Shown here one piece after another: positions 9,164 to 16,364 of a DNA stretch of 38,234 bases (the first letter of the stretch is position 1; each line of letters starts with the position of its first letter). The notes beneath the pieces are model-generated. The model was given only the letters and a program-made list of their open reading frames with translations, had not been told where the DNA came from and did not search any database. This DNA comes from Oscillospiraceae bacterium (GTDB taxonomy: Bacteria; Bacillota; Clostridia; Oscillospirales; Oscillospiraceae): assembly GCA_009777235.1 (NCBI GenBank), contig WRMH01000024.1, positions 1-38,234 of the forward strand, in the 5' to 3' direction. Both the position numbers and the translations under genes were made by a program.

Positions 9164-10210
9164 CTAAAGCTCTATGAAGCCTATTTTTTTGTAAACCTTG
9201 CTGAGAGTTTTGTTTGCGGTAAAAGACGCTTTCTTCGCGCCGTCTTTCATAACTGCCTGTAAATATGCCCTGTCGCCGATAAGCCTTGCAGCCTCCTCGC
9301 GGATCGGGCGAAACAGCTCAATTACGGCTTCTCCGGCTCGCGTTTTTAGCTCACCGTAACCTTTTCCTTCAAATTCTTTTTCTATCGCGCCAAAATCCTT
9401 GCCGGAACACACAGAGTAAATCTGCATGAGGTTAGATACCCCGGGTTTATTCTTTGCGTCATAGCGCACGCTCGTCTCGCTGTCGGTAACGGCGCGTTTG
9501 AATGAACGCATTATGTCCTCCGGTTTGTCCATAATCAGCACGCATCCGCCGTTATCAATCTCGGATTTTGACATTTTGCTTGTCGGCTTCTGCAAATCCA
9601 TGATTTTCGCGCCCACTTTGGGTATATAAGGCTCCGGCAGCTTAAAAACGTCTCCGTAAATGCCGTTAAAGCGCACGGCAATATCGCGCGTCAGTTCAAC
9701 ATGCTGCTTTTGATCTGCGCCGACAGGAACGAGATCGGGGCGGTAGAGCAATATATCCGCTGCTTGAAGCGCCGGATATGAAAACAGTCCCGCATTGATA
9801 TTATCGGCGTTTTTTGAGGATTTATCCTTAAACTGCGTCATGCGGCTAAGTTCGCCAAACATTGTATAACAGTTGAGCACCCAGGCAAGCTGTGCGTGTG
9901 CCGGTACATGGCTTTGTACGAAAAGCACGTTTTTGTCAGGGTCAATGCCGCAGGCTATGAGTACGGCAAGCTGCTCATACTGCAAACGGCGCAGCTCGGC
10001 GGGGACTTGGCGCACGGTGATTGCGTGCATATCAACGATCGAATAGTAGCAGCTATATGTATCGGCGAGAGCCGCCCAGTTTCTCAGCGCGCCCAGATAT
10101 GATCCGAGCGTCGCCACGCCCGTGGGCTGAATCCCCGAGAGGATGGTTTTCTTGCCGCTGACAGCTTCTGACTCGGCCTTGTTTATAGTTTCGTTTGTTA
10201 TTTTGTTCAT
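9164..10210 (-). CDS. trpS: tryptophanyl-tRNA synthetase
   Basis: This class I aminoacyl-tRNA synthetase charges tRNA-Trp. It has 348 residues, the usual length. The HIGH-equivalent lies in GIQPTGVATLGSYLGA and the KMSKS loop in KPTSKMSKSEI. GADQKQHVELTRDIA is the tryptophan/ATP-site segment of the family. The start codon overlaps the stop of the upstream aminotransferase by 4 nt (ATGA), so translation is coupled. I saw no T-box leader directly upstream. Confidence 0.95.
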   Translation of the reverse strand: MNKITNETINKAESEAVSGKKTILSGIQPTGVATLGSYLGALRNWAALADTYSCYYSIVDMHAITVRQVPAELRRLQYEQLAVLIACGIDPDKNVLFVQSHVPAHAQLAWVLNCYTMFGELSRMTQFKDKSSKNADNINAGLFSYPALQAADILLYRPDLVPVGADQKQHVELTRDIAVRFNGIYGDVFKLPEPYIPKVGAKIMDLQKPTSKMSKSEIDNGGCVLIMDKPEDIMRSFKRAVTDSETSVRYDAKNKPGVSNLMQIYSVCSGKDFGAIEKEFEGKGYGELKTRAGEAVIELFRPIREEAARLIGDRAYLQAVMKDGAKKASFTANKTLSKVYKKIGFIEL

Positions 10211-11391
10211 AGGTTTACATCCTTTGCAAGTTTCTCAAAAGCGGGCAGCGAGCGTTCGATCGTCTCTTTGGAGACGCAATACGCGATACGCGCATATCCG
10301 GGACAGGTAAATGCGCTGCCCGGCACGAGCAGTATGTTGTGTTTTTTCGCGGCGGCGGCAAAATCCTTGTCATCCAAGGGCGTCTTAAACCATAAGTAGA
10401 AAGCGCCCTGCGGATAAACAACGTCAAATCCAAACTCTTCAAGAGCTCCGTATAAGAGGACTCTGTTAAAGTCATACGCCGCGACATTTGTCTGCTCGTT
10501 GATGCATTTGGCGACGACCCGTTGTATGAGTGCCGGCGCGTTTACGTAACCGAGTATGCGCGTCGCGATGCTTGCTGCGTCAAAAATCAGCTCATAGTCG
10601 TCAATCTCGCTCGGTATCGCAATGTATCCGATACGCTGACCCGGCAATGAGAGCGATTTTGACCACGAATAGCAAACGATCGTATTTTTATAAAAATCCA
10701 TGATCCAAGGCACTTTCGCGTCGTCGTATGCCAGTTCGCGATAAGGTTCGTCAGAGATGATGTATATGGGCTTCTTGTATTTGCGCGAGCGCTCTTCCAA
10801 AACTGCCGCAACCTCTTTTATGGTCTTTTCGCTATAAATAACGCCGGTGGGATTATTTGGCGAGTTTAGGATAACAGCCTTTGTTTTTTTAGTGATGGCC
10901 TTTGACAAAGTGTCGGAATCTGGCTGAAAATCAAATCTGCACGCGGGGATTATGACAAGATTTCCGTCAAAATTGCTTACATAGTTGCCATACTCGACGA
11001 AAAAGGGTGAAACAACGATAACTTCATCGCCGGGATTGAGCAGCGTTTTTAATATGACGTTCATGCCCCCCGCGGCGCCGGAGGACATAATGATATTATT
11101 TTCGGTCAACGCCGTACCGTGCTTGCTGTTTAGAGCTTTGGCAACATCGGCGCGTACAGCAGGGTAACCCGCGTTTGACATATAACCGTGCAAGGACATG
11201 GAGTCTTCGCTTTTTACTATGTCAAGGATCGCCTCATTTACGGCGGCGGGAGACGGGATGCTCGGATTGCCGAGACTAAAATCAAAGACGTTCTCGCGGC
11301 CATGCAAAGCGGCCAATCTATTTCCCTCTTCAAACATAGCGCGGATCACGCTGTTGCTTTGAGTGAGTTTTATCATTTTCTTAGAAATCAT
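10207..11391 (-). CDS. class I/II PLP-dependent aminotransferase
   Basis: This AspC-like enzyme of fold type I has about 394 residues. Visible signatures are DFSLGNPSIPSP near the N-terminus, SSGAAGGMNVIL, NSPNNPTGVIY, DEPYRELAY and the Schiff-base lysine in CYSWSKSLSLPGQRIGY. The pyridoxal aminotransferase group acts on aspartate, aromatic or alanine-type substrates, and specificity cannot be read here. ATG 11391 is chosen because GGAG lies about 11 nt upstream. A longer reading from 11430 would begin at the edge of the palindrome at 11431-11456. It is coupled to trpS by a 4-nt overlap. Confidence 0.9.
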   Translation of the reverse strand: MISKKMIKLTQSNSVIRAMFEEGNRLAALHGRENVFDFSLGNPSIPSPAAVNEAILDIVKSEDSMSLHGYMSNAGYPAVRADVAKALNSKHGTALTENNIIMSSGAAGGMNVILKTLLNPGDEVIVVSPFFVEYGNYVSNFDGNLVIIPACRFDFQPDSDTLSKAITKKTKAVILNSPNNPTGVIYSEKTIKEVAAVLEERSRKYKKPIYIISDEPYRELAYDDAKVPWIMDFYKNTIVCYSWSKSLSLPGQRIGYIAIPSEIDDYELIFDAASIATRILGYVNAPALIQRVVAKCINEQTNVAAYDFNRVLLYGALEEFGFDVVYPQGAFYLWFKTPLDDKDFAAAAKKHNILLVPGSAFTCPGYARIAYCVSKETIERSLPAFEKLAKDVNL

Positions 11392-11430
11392 CTTACGGCA
11401 TACTCCAAATTTGATATAAAAATACGACAC

Positions 11431-11456
11431 ATTATATCATGTAAACATGATATAAT
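11431..11456. promoter_or_regulatory. 26-bp perfect palindrome between divergent genes
   Basis: Two 12-bp arms (ATTATATCATGT and its complement) flank a central AA. Each outer end spells TATAAT, one per strand, so the site could hold back-to-back -10 boxes for folC and the aminotransferase. It could also be a dimeric repressor operator. No matching -35 at 17 bp is obvious for either direction. Confidence 0.5.
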
Positions 11457-11465
11457 GCAATAACC

Positions 11466-12764
11466 ATGAACATAACAGAAACACTAAAGTATATACATAA
11501 TGTGAAATGGCAGGGGAGCAAGCCCGGCCTTTCCCGGACACGCGAATTGCTAAAGGCAATAGGCAACCCGCAAAAGCAGCTTAAATTTGTGCATGTCGCA
11601 GGAACAAACGGCAAAGGCTCTACATGCGCTCTGCTCGCCTCTGCTTTGAGCCGGGCGGGATATACGACCGGACTCTACACCTCGCCATATGTCACCTGTT
11701 TTAACGAGCGTATGCAGGTAAACGGCATACAAATATCAGATGACGAGCTAATACGCATGACGGAGGAAATAAAGCCGTATGCCGACGCCATGCGAGACGC
11801 TCCGACGGAGTTTGAGATGATTACGGCACTGGCGATGAAATATTTTATGATGAAAAAATGTGATATTGTCGTGCTGGAAGTCGGTATGGGCGGGGAGCTT
11901 GATTCGACAAATGTCATAGAAACGCCGGAGCTTGCGGTGATAACAACGATCAGCTATGATCATGTTTTGCAGCTCGGACCCACTTTGCAAGACATTGCTC
12001 GCGCAAAATCGGGGATCATCAAGCCGGGGGGCGATGTGCTTTTGTACGGTGGCTCATACAATATGGAAGATATTAGCGGCGTATTTGAGAAAACGGCAAA
12101 AGAGCAAAACGCAAAGCTGCATAAAGCGGATTTTTCGCGTATAAAAAAAGTCGAATTTTCGCTGTCAGAAACAGGGCTTTTCATTGAGCCATACGGGAAA
12201 GTGCCGCTTCATCTTGCAGGAATTTATCAGCCATATAACGCGCTTGTCGCGATAACGGCGCTTGAAATATTGCGCGGCAAGGGATATAAGCTCACAAACG
12301 AAGATATTATTGACGGAATATCCGCTGCAAAATGGCCAGGCAGATTTGAGCTTCTCGGCAAAAACCCGGTGTTTATCTTAGATGGGGCGCATAACGCGCA
12401 GGGCATGGCGGCGGCGGCGGACAGCTTGCAGAGCTACTTTGGCGACCGCAAGCATATTTTCATTCTCGGCATATTGGCGGATAAAGACATAACAGCCATG
12501 ATAAAAATCATCGCGCCAATGGCGGTGCATATATTTACCGTGACGCCAAATAATCCGAGGGCGCTTTGCGCGAAGAGCCTCGCGCAAAAACTCGAGCTTT
12601 TAAATGTGCATTTTACCGTATGTGAGTGCGTCGGAGAGGGCGTGGAACGCGCACTTCGGGCGGCGGACAGTGACGGCGTGGTTTGCGCGCTCGGCTCATT
12701 GTTCTTGTCCGCCGATATAAAAACCGCGTATTTCCGGCATAAGAGCGAGCGCAGCCCGAGATAA
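11466..12764 (+). CDS. folC: folylpolyglutamate synthase / dihydrofolate synthase
   Basis: This Mur-ligase-family enzyme adds glutamate to folates, and in many bacteria it also makes dihydrofolate from dihydropteroate. It has 432 residues. The P-loop is HVAGTNGKGST, followed by GLYTSPYVTCFNERMQVNG, which is family-specific. VVLEVGMGGELDSTNV, the TTISYDHVLQLG metal/His segment and the C-terminal domain start FILDGAHNAQGM are all present. The start lies just right of the palindrome at 11431-11456. Confidence 0.95.
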   Translation: MNITETLKYIHNVKWQGSKPGLSRTRELLKAIGNPQKQLKFVHVAGTNGKGSTCALLASALSRAGYTTGLYTSPYVTCFNERMQVNGIQISDDELIRMTEEIKPYADAMRDAPTEFEMITALAMKYFMMKKCDIVVLEVGMGGELDSTNVIETPELAVITTISYDHVLQLGPTLQDIARAKSGIIKPGGDVLLYGGSYNMEDISGVFEKTAKEQNAKLHKADFSRIKKVEFSLSETGLFIEPYGKVPLHLAGIYQPYNALVAITALEILRGKGYKLTNEDIIDGISAAKWPGRFELLGKNPVFILDGAHNAQGMAAAADSLQSYFGDRKHIFILGILADKDITAMIKIIAPMAVHIFTVTPNNPRALCAKSLAQKLELLNVHFTVCECVGEGVERALRAADSDGVVCALGSLFLSADIKTAYFRHKSERSPR

Positions 12765-12810
12765 TCCGCCGGTTTCCGAGCCATTTTCTAAATCATACGG
12801 TTAAAAATGT

Positions 12811-12839
12811 TTGACAAACACGATAGCTTGAGGTATATT
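12811..12839 (+). promoter_or_regulatory. near-consensus promoter with no gene in its direction
   Basis: TTGACA (12811-12816), a 17-bp spacer and TATATT (12834-12839) read rightward into the 3' end of the minus-strand recombinase gene. No sense ORF lies downstream before the recombinase, so it would yield antisense RNA. It may instead be a relic of the pre-insertion locus. Confidence 0.5.
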
Positions 12840-12897
12840 ACAAGTCAGCCGCTTTACCAATTTGCGATACGGCAGAAACGCGGCAGCGGGCGGGAAA

Positions 12898-13473
12898 CTA
12901 CGCCGTCAAATCAAGACCAAGATAGACCTCGTCCTTGTCGTCTTGCGTAACGCCCAGATACCGCCGGGTGACGGCAAGGGAACTGTGATTATATATTTCC
13001 ATGATGACAGCCACAGAAGCCCCGTTTTTCCAAGCATGATAACCAAAGGTTTTGCGCAGGGAGTGGCAGGACACGCGGTTTTGAAAACGCAGCGCTTCGG
13101 CGGCGTCGCGTATGAGCCGATAGGCTTGGATACGGCTGATAGCCCTCCGGGTTCTGGGGTTTTCAATGAGAAAGCACCCTCTCCGGGCAAAATGAGCGGC
13201 AAGCAGAGTAATCGCGCTTATAGCTGCCTTGTTGAGAGCGATAGTTTTAGTCTTATGGGTCTTTTTCTCCACAGCGCATATTGAAGCGCGGACACATTTA
13301 TTTTCAAAATCATACACATCATCCCAGCGCAAACGCAAAAGGTCGCTGATCCGCAGGGCGGTGTGGAGACCCAGCACAATGAGTACATGATTGCGGACTT
13401 GCCCGCGTTTTAAATAATAGGCCGCCAGCTCGCGGATTTCGTTTTTGTTTCTGATTGGTTGAGTCATAGCCAT
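12898..13473 (-). CDS. tyrosine recombinase, FimB/FimE-sized, likely DNA invertase
   Basis: This 191-residue protein is essentially only the catalytic domain of the phage-integrase family. Visible catalytic residues are the first Arg in LHTALRISDLLRLRW, the HxxR box in HSLRKTFGYHAW and the Tyr nucleophile in VTRRYLG, with the preceding YNHSS supplying the second box-II histidine region. There is no N-terminal arm-binding domain. That argues against a classical phage integrase and fits invertases such as FimB/FimE, which are about 200 residues. AAGGAGG precedes the ATG. Its 5' end faces a 28-bp inverted-repeat pair only 29 bp away, the natural candidate substrate. Its promoter must lie inside or beyond that element, so inversion could also affect its own expression. 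Confidence 0.85.
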   Translation of the reverse strand: MAMTQPIRNKNEIRELAAYYLKRGQVRNHVLIVLGLHTALRISDLLRLRWDDVYDFENKCVRASICAVEKKTHKTKTIALNKAAISAITLLAAHFARRGCFLIENPRTRRAISRIQAYRLIRDAAEALRFQNRVSCHSLRKTFGYHAWKNGASVAVIMEIYNHSSLAVTRRYLGVTQDDKDEVYLGLDLTA

Positions 13474-13502
13474 AATTGATTCCTCCTTAAAATAATGCGC
13501 CC

Positions 13503-13530
13503 ATGTAACAGATTATCTCTTATGTTACAT
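13503..13530 (+). repeat. left arm of 28-bp inverted repeat (IRL)
   Basis: This 28-bp sequence is repeated exactly, in reverse complement, at 13638-13665. Each arm is itself a partial palindrome: ATGTAACA and TGTTACAT flank a 12-bp core. That is the layout of a tyrosine-recombinase crossover site with two facing binding elements. The identity stops sharply on both sides. Confidence 0.9.
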
Positions 13531-13549
13531 GGGTTATTTTTATTGAAAC

Positions 13550-13570
13550 AGCAAGGTTTTGCGCCTTGCT
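13550..13570 (+). terminator. stem-loop with ATTTT tail inside invertible segment
   Basis: AGCAAGG and CCTTGCT form a 7-bp stem with a 7-nt loop, followed by ATTTT on the plus strand. It resembles a weak terminator reading toward the operon in the present orientation. Confidence 0.4.
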
Positions 13571-13600
13571 ATTTTCGCGTTTGTCTCCGGTGCGAAAATA
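13570..13600 (+). terminator. second stem-loop with TTTT tail inside invertible segment
   Basis: TATTTTCGC (13570-13578) pairs with GCGAAAATA (13592-13600) across a 13-nt loop and is followed by TTTTCC. A T-run follows only on the plus strand, so inversion would remove the terminator-like arrangement from the path to the operon. Confidence 0.4.
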
Positions 13601-13637
13601 TTTTCCAAAAAAGTCTTGCGTCTCAATCGCTTGAGGG

Positions 13638-13665
13638 ATGTAACATAAGAGATAATCTGTTACAT
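13638..13665 (-). repeat. right arm of 28-bp inverted repeat (IRR)
   Basis: This is the exact reverse complement of 13503-13530 over all 28 positions. The spacing of 107 bp and the position beside a small tyrosine recombinase match known invertible regulatory switches. Confidence 0.9.
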
Positions 13666-13775
13666 CGGCACTATATAGCTATCTCTTGAGGGACGTTTTC
13701 AAAAAAACAAAGGGGAAAAGTTTAAAGTGCGTGAAGGTTTCGGTTACTGATAAATATTATGAAAGAATGGATTAA

Positions 13776-14786
13776 ATGAGTATCGCAGCTATATTACGGT
13801 CACTAAATATTCCTACTGAGTACAGTCAATATTATTACAATCAGTTGACCGGGGAACAAAAACACATTTATCAAATTATTATTGCGGGAATAATGGTGTT
13901 TTCTAAGAAAATCAAAATGCCGCTGCGTCCGGTCAATGAGTTGTCTAAGATATGGAGTTATATTATGCGCGATAATCCGTTGCTCTTTTATGTGTCGTCA
14001 TTTGCTTGTCAAAATGATCTATACAAGCAAAAATGCGTTTTTATCCCCGAATACAGATATGAACCGTCCCGTATTAAGGAAACGATGGATGCTGTTGTCA
14101 GTAATCTCCAGGTCTTTGGCGCGGTGAAGGGGAGAAGCGATTTAGAGAAAGAACAGTTTGTACATGATTACTGCTCGGAACATTTTTCTTATGGTGATAT
14201 AGGAGATGAAAGTCATACGATTCTCGGATCGATTTTACATAAGACCGCTGTTTGCGAGGGTATAGCCAATTACGTTAAAGCCGTTTTGGATTATCTTGGT
14301 GTCGGCAGCATTGTGGTTTCGGGCAAAGCGCAAAGCCCATTTTACCACGATAAAATGGAAAATCACGCGTGGAATATTGTGAAAGCAGACGGCGCGGCCT
14401 GTCACTTGGACGTAACCTTTGATATGACGATAAAAAACAAGCATATACGATATGACTACTTCAATCTATGTGACGACGATATCCGCAAAGATCATGTAAT
14501 CGTTGGAAACGTACCTAAGTGTACAACGGCAGGCAAGGACTATTACACTTATAACGACATGGCCGCGCAAGGAAAAAACGGACTTGAAAATTATATCGCC
14601 CGAAAGGTCAAAAGCGGCGATAAGACAATAATTGTAAAATTAGCCGGAGCGGAAAATGTGAATGACATCTGCGACAAGGTGATGAAAGTTGCCGGGCAAA
14701 CATATGCGAACATTAAAGGCTCAGGCGTATCGCTTGAAATAAACGCCAATATCAGCCAGTCAGTTTTTGAGATAAATTTTAAATAA
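13776..14786 (+). CDS. transglutaminase-like cysteine protease-fold protein
   Basis: This 336-residue protein is the first gene of the accessory operon. The central domain at about residues 115-225 matches bacterial transglutaminase-like proteins. It has Cys160 in TAVCEGIANYVKAVLDYLGV, His197 in ENHAWNIVKADG and Asp212 in CHLDVTFD, an intact catalytic triad in the right order. There is no signal peptide, so it should act in the cytoplasm, probably as a protease or amidase. The N-terminal 110 residues and the C-terminal 60 residues show no recognised domain. It begins 110 bp right of the inverted repeat, so the putative switch would control it directly. Its substrate is unknown, and proteins of the same operon are the natural candidates. 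Confidence 0.8.
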   Translation: MSIAAILRSLNIPTEYSQYYYNQLTGEQKHIYQIIIAGIMVFSKKIKMPLRPVNELSKIWSYIMRDNPLLFYVSSFACQNDLYKQKCVFIPEYRYEPSRIKETMDAVVSNLQVFGAVKGRSDLEKEQFVHDYCSEHFSYGDIGDESHTILGSILHKTAVCEGIANYVKAVLDYLGVGSIVVSGKAQSPFYHDKMENHAWNIVKADGAACHLDVTFDMTIKNKHIRYDYFNLCDDDIRKDHVIVGNVPKCTTAGKDYYTYNDMAAQGKNGLENYIARKVKSGDKTIIVKLAGAENVNDICDKVMKVAGQTYANIKGSGVSLEINANISQSVFEINFK

Positions 14787-14826
14787 AATGCGCAAACCAA
14801 ATTTGAAATGAAAGCGGGTGATAAAT

Positions 14827-16083
14827 ATGTCAGATGGAAACAGCGGCGGCGGTTGCTTATTATGGTTATTTGATTTCATATTTGACAGAATTAACAACAG
14901 GCGCATCCGCAAACATAACAAACAGTCGCGTGGGCTTGAGGAGTACAAATCCGTCACAACGGATGTGTTATTCCCTGTTGATTCATATAATGAGAGTATT
15001 TTAATATCCGGCGGAGGTGCTGCCGAGCGTATGCGCTTTAGCGAGCAAATTATCCGCAACTGCGTCGCCCACACCCGCCCGATGATAATCATCCACGTCG
15101 GAAACCTCGGCTTGGAACAGATGATAGAACAAAACGGCTATGGCATTGCCGCAAGCAAATATAACAAACAGTTTGACGTATTCACCTCGCTTAGCCTGCC
15201 CGAAATGTTCCAAATATTGATGGACACTTGCAAGACAAAATACGACATCAAACCTGCGGGGCGGTATATCCTGCAAATAGTCCATGAACTGCTGACGGCA
15301 AAAAAGCAACGCCCGTATTTCGCCGCTTGTGTCAATATACCGCTTCATCAGCTATCGGAACAAATCAATAACGCCTTAAAAAGCGGCCTCATCACGCAAG
15401 ACGAAGCAAATAACTTAAATTCTCTGCTGATGATGGGACAGGCTGAAATCCCTAAGATTGAATCGTTCTTTTATGATATAAAAGCGCAATGCGGCCATGT
15501 TCAGATAGATAACCCCGGCGGGACAAGTGTGTTGTCCGCGATAAAAAACAATAAAATACTTTGCATTGACCTCAATTCGTCCGGCAACGCCCTGTTGGTG
15601 GAGCTTATTGTGAACTCTCTCAATATAGCGATGAATCGCGGCTTTGAGTTTACCCTCTTTGTTGATGATGTCGCCGTTGCAAACAACGAACTGCTTAAAA
15701 ACGCGCTCTGTCAGCGTTCAAATCACAACAACGTAATTTGCTCAAAGGATTTCTACGCATTGATGAACGGTAATGACAACGCATTCAATACCCTTGTAGG
15801 CGAAGCGGAAAAAACGGTATTGCTCTCGCACGGCTCTCATCTGAGCTGTGAAAAATGGGCTAAGTACATAGGTGAATATGACAAGATAGATGTGCAGCAC
15901 AATTCTATGGGAGGATGGAGCCATCAACAAGGGGGCTATAACTACGGCAGCAATTATGGCAAAACCACGATAGATAAGCGTGAGTTCAAAATAAAACCGG
16001 AAGAGATAAACCGTCTGGGAATGAGCGAGGTTATCGTGTACGACAACCAGACCGGGAGCTTGCTGCAAACGTGGGTGCAGTAG
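14827..16083 (+). CDS. degenerate TraD/VirD4-like P-loop ATPase homologue
   Basis: This 418-residue protein resembles the conjugation-type/HerA-FtsK ATPase fold. At the Walker A position it has ILISGGGAAERMRFSEQ, which lacks the usual GK[ST]. The Walker B-like strand FTLFVDDVAV is retained, and the ending EEINRLGMSEVIVYDNQTGS fits family C-termini. It is therefore probably an inactive partner or scaffold. The intact counterpart is encoded at 26887-28197 in the same island. ATG 14827 is preferred over GTG 14818 because a GGGTGAT ribosome site fits it. A Gly/His/Tyr-rich insertion lies near residues 355-385. The fold call is pattern-based and moderately sure. Confidence 0.55.
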   Translation: MSDGNSGGGCLLWLFDFIFDRINNRRIRKHNKQSRGLEEYKSVTTDVLFPVDSYNESILISGGGAAERMRFSEQIIRNCVAHTRPMIIIHVGNLGLEQMIEQNGYGIAASKYNKQFDVFTSLSLPEMFQILMDTCKTKYDIKPAGRYILQIVHELLTAKKQRPYFAACVNIPLHQLSEQINNALKSGLITQDEANNLNSLLMMGQAEIPKIESFFYDIKAQCGHVQIDNPGGTSVLSAIKNNKILCIDLNSSGNALLVELIVNSLNIAMNRGFEFTLFVDDVAVANNELLKNALCQRSNHNNVICSKDFYALMNGNDNAFNTLVGEAEKTVLLSHGSHLSCEKWAKYIGEYDKIDVQHNSMGGWSHQQGGYNYGSNYGKTTIDKREFKIKPEEINRLGMSEVIVYDNQTGSLLQTWVQ

Positions 16084-16135
16084 AAAGCAAGTTCAGAGAT
16101 GGAGATTATGGGAAATATGAATGGGGTGAGAAAGA

Positions 16136-16330
16136 GTGCAAATACAGCACAGCGATTGCAACGACCATTGGTGCGAGAATTATGGTAAAAGCAGCGGAGA
16201 GTGTGACCGCTGCGCGAAGCAGACCCATAGCCGTGACGCGCCCGAACTGCGGTTTTATCTGCGCAAACGAGCAGAAGAACGCATGGGGATCGGTTACGGT
16301 GGCGGTAAAGAGAGCGGGCAGGAATGGTAA
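16136..16330 (+). CDS. small Cys/His-rich protein
   Basis: This 64-residue protein begins at GTG 16136, following GGGGTGAG at a suitable distance, with an in-frame stop just upstream. The N-terminal half carries DCNDHWCENYGKSSGECDRC, four cysteines plus histidines that could form a zinc site. The C-terminal half is basic and ends Gly-rich. No family is recognised. It directly follows the degenerate ATPase, just as another small Cys-rich protein (28280-28450) follows the intact ATPase. This parallel supports it as a real gene. Confidence 0.55.
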   Translation: MQIQHSDCNDHWCENYGKSSGECDRCAKQTHSRDAPELRFYLRKRAEERMGIGYGGGKESGQEW

Positions 16331-16364
16331 TCGAAAAATATAAAACCAAAATCAAAAGGAGGAT

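Larger units (their letters stand above)
13531..13637. other. predicted invertible 107-bp segment
   Basis: This segment lies between the two perfect inverted repeats, next to the recombinase gene and 138 bp ahead of the accessory operon. It holds two adjacent stem-loops and no ORF. A weak leftward promoter candidate is present on the minus strand, with TTGAGA at 13626-13621 and A/T-rich -10 options at 13595-13603. I found no convincing canonical rightward promoter in either orientation. Inversion could therefore act by moving a non-canonical promoter or by turning a terminator on and off. Inversion itself is inferred, not observed. Confidence 0.75.

Noticed and set aside
12862..13284. 140-codon plus-strand frame opposite the recombinase
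   Set aside because: The minus-strand frame has all tyrosine recombinase motifs and a strong ribosome site. The plus frame has no start signal or protein-like pattern.
12898..13473. Recombinase as the integrase that inserted the island
   Set aside because: Not excluded, but it lacks an arm-binding domain, no tRNA or flanking direct repeats were seen at the island edges, and perfect inverted repeats adjoin it, so an invertase is the better reading.
13503..13665. Inverted repeats as ends of a tiny transposon (MITE)
   Set aside because: No target-site duplication flanks the arms, and each arm has recombinase-site symmetry beside a tyrosine recombinase. Copies elsewhere in the genome would reopen this option.
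16071..16343. Alternative 90-codon frame between ATPase and kinase
   Set aside because: It overlaps the better-supported Cys-rich frame 16136-16330, which has a ribosome site and coherent cysteine spacing. The alternative has neither.
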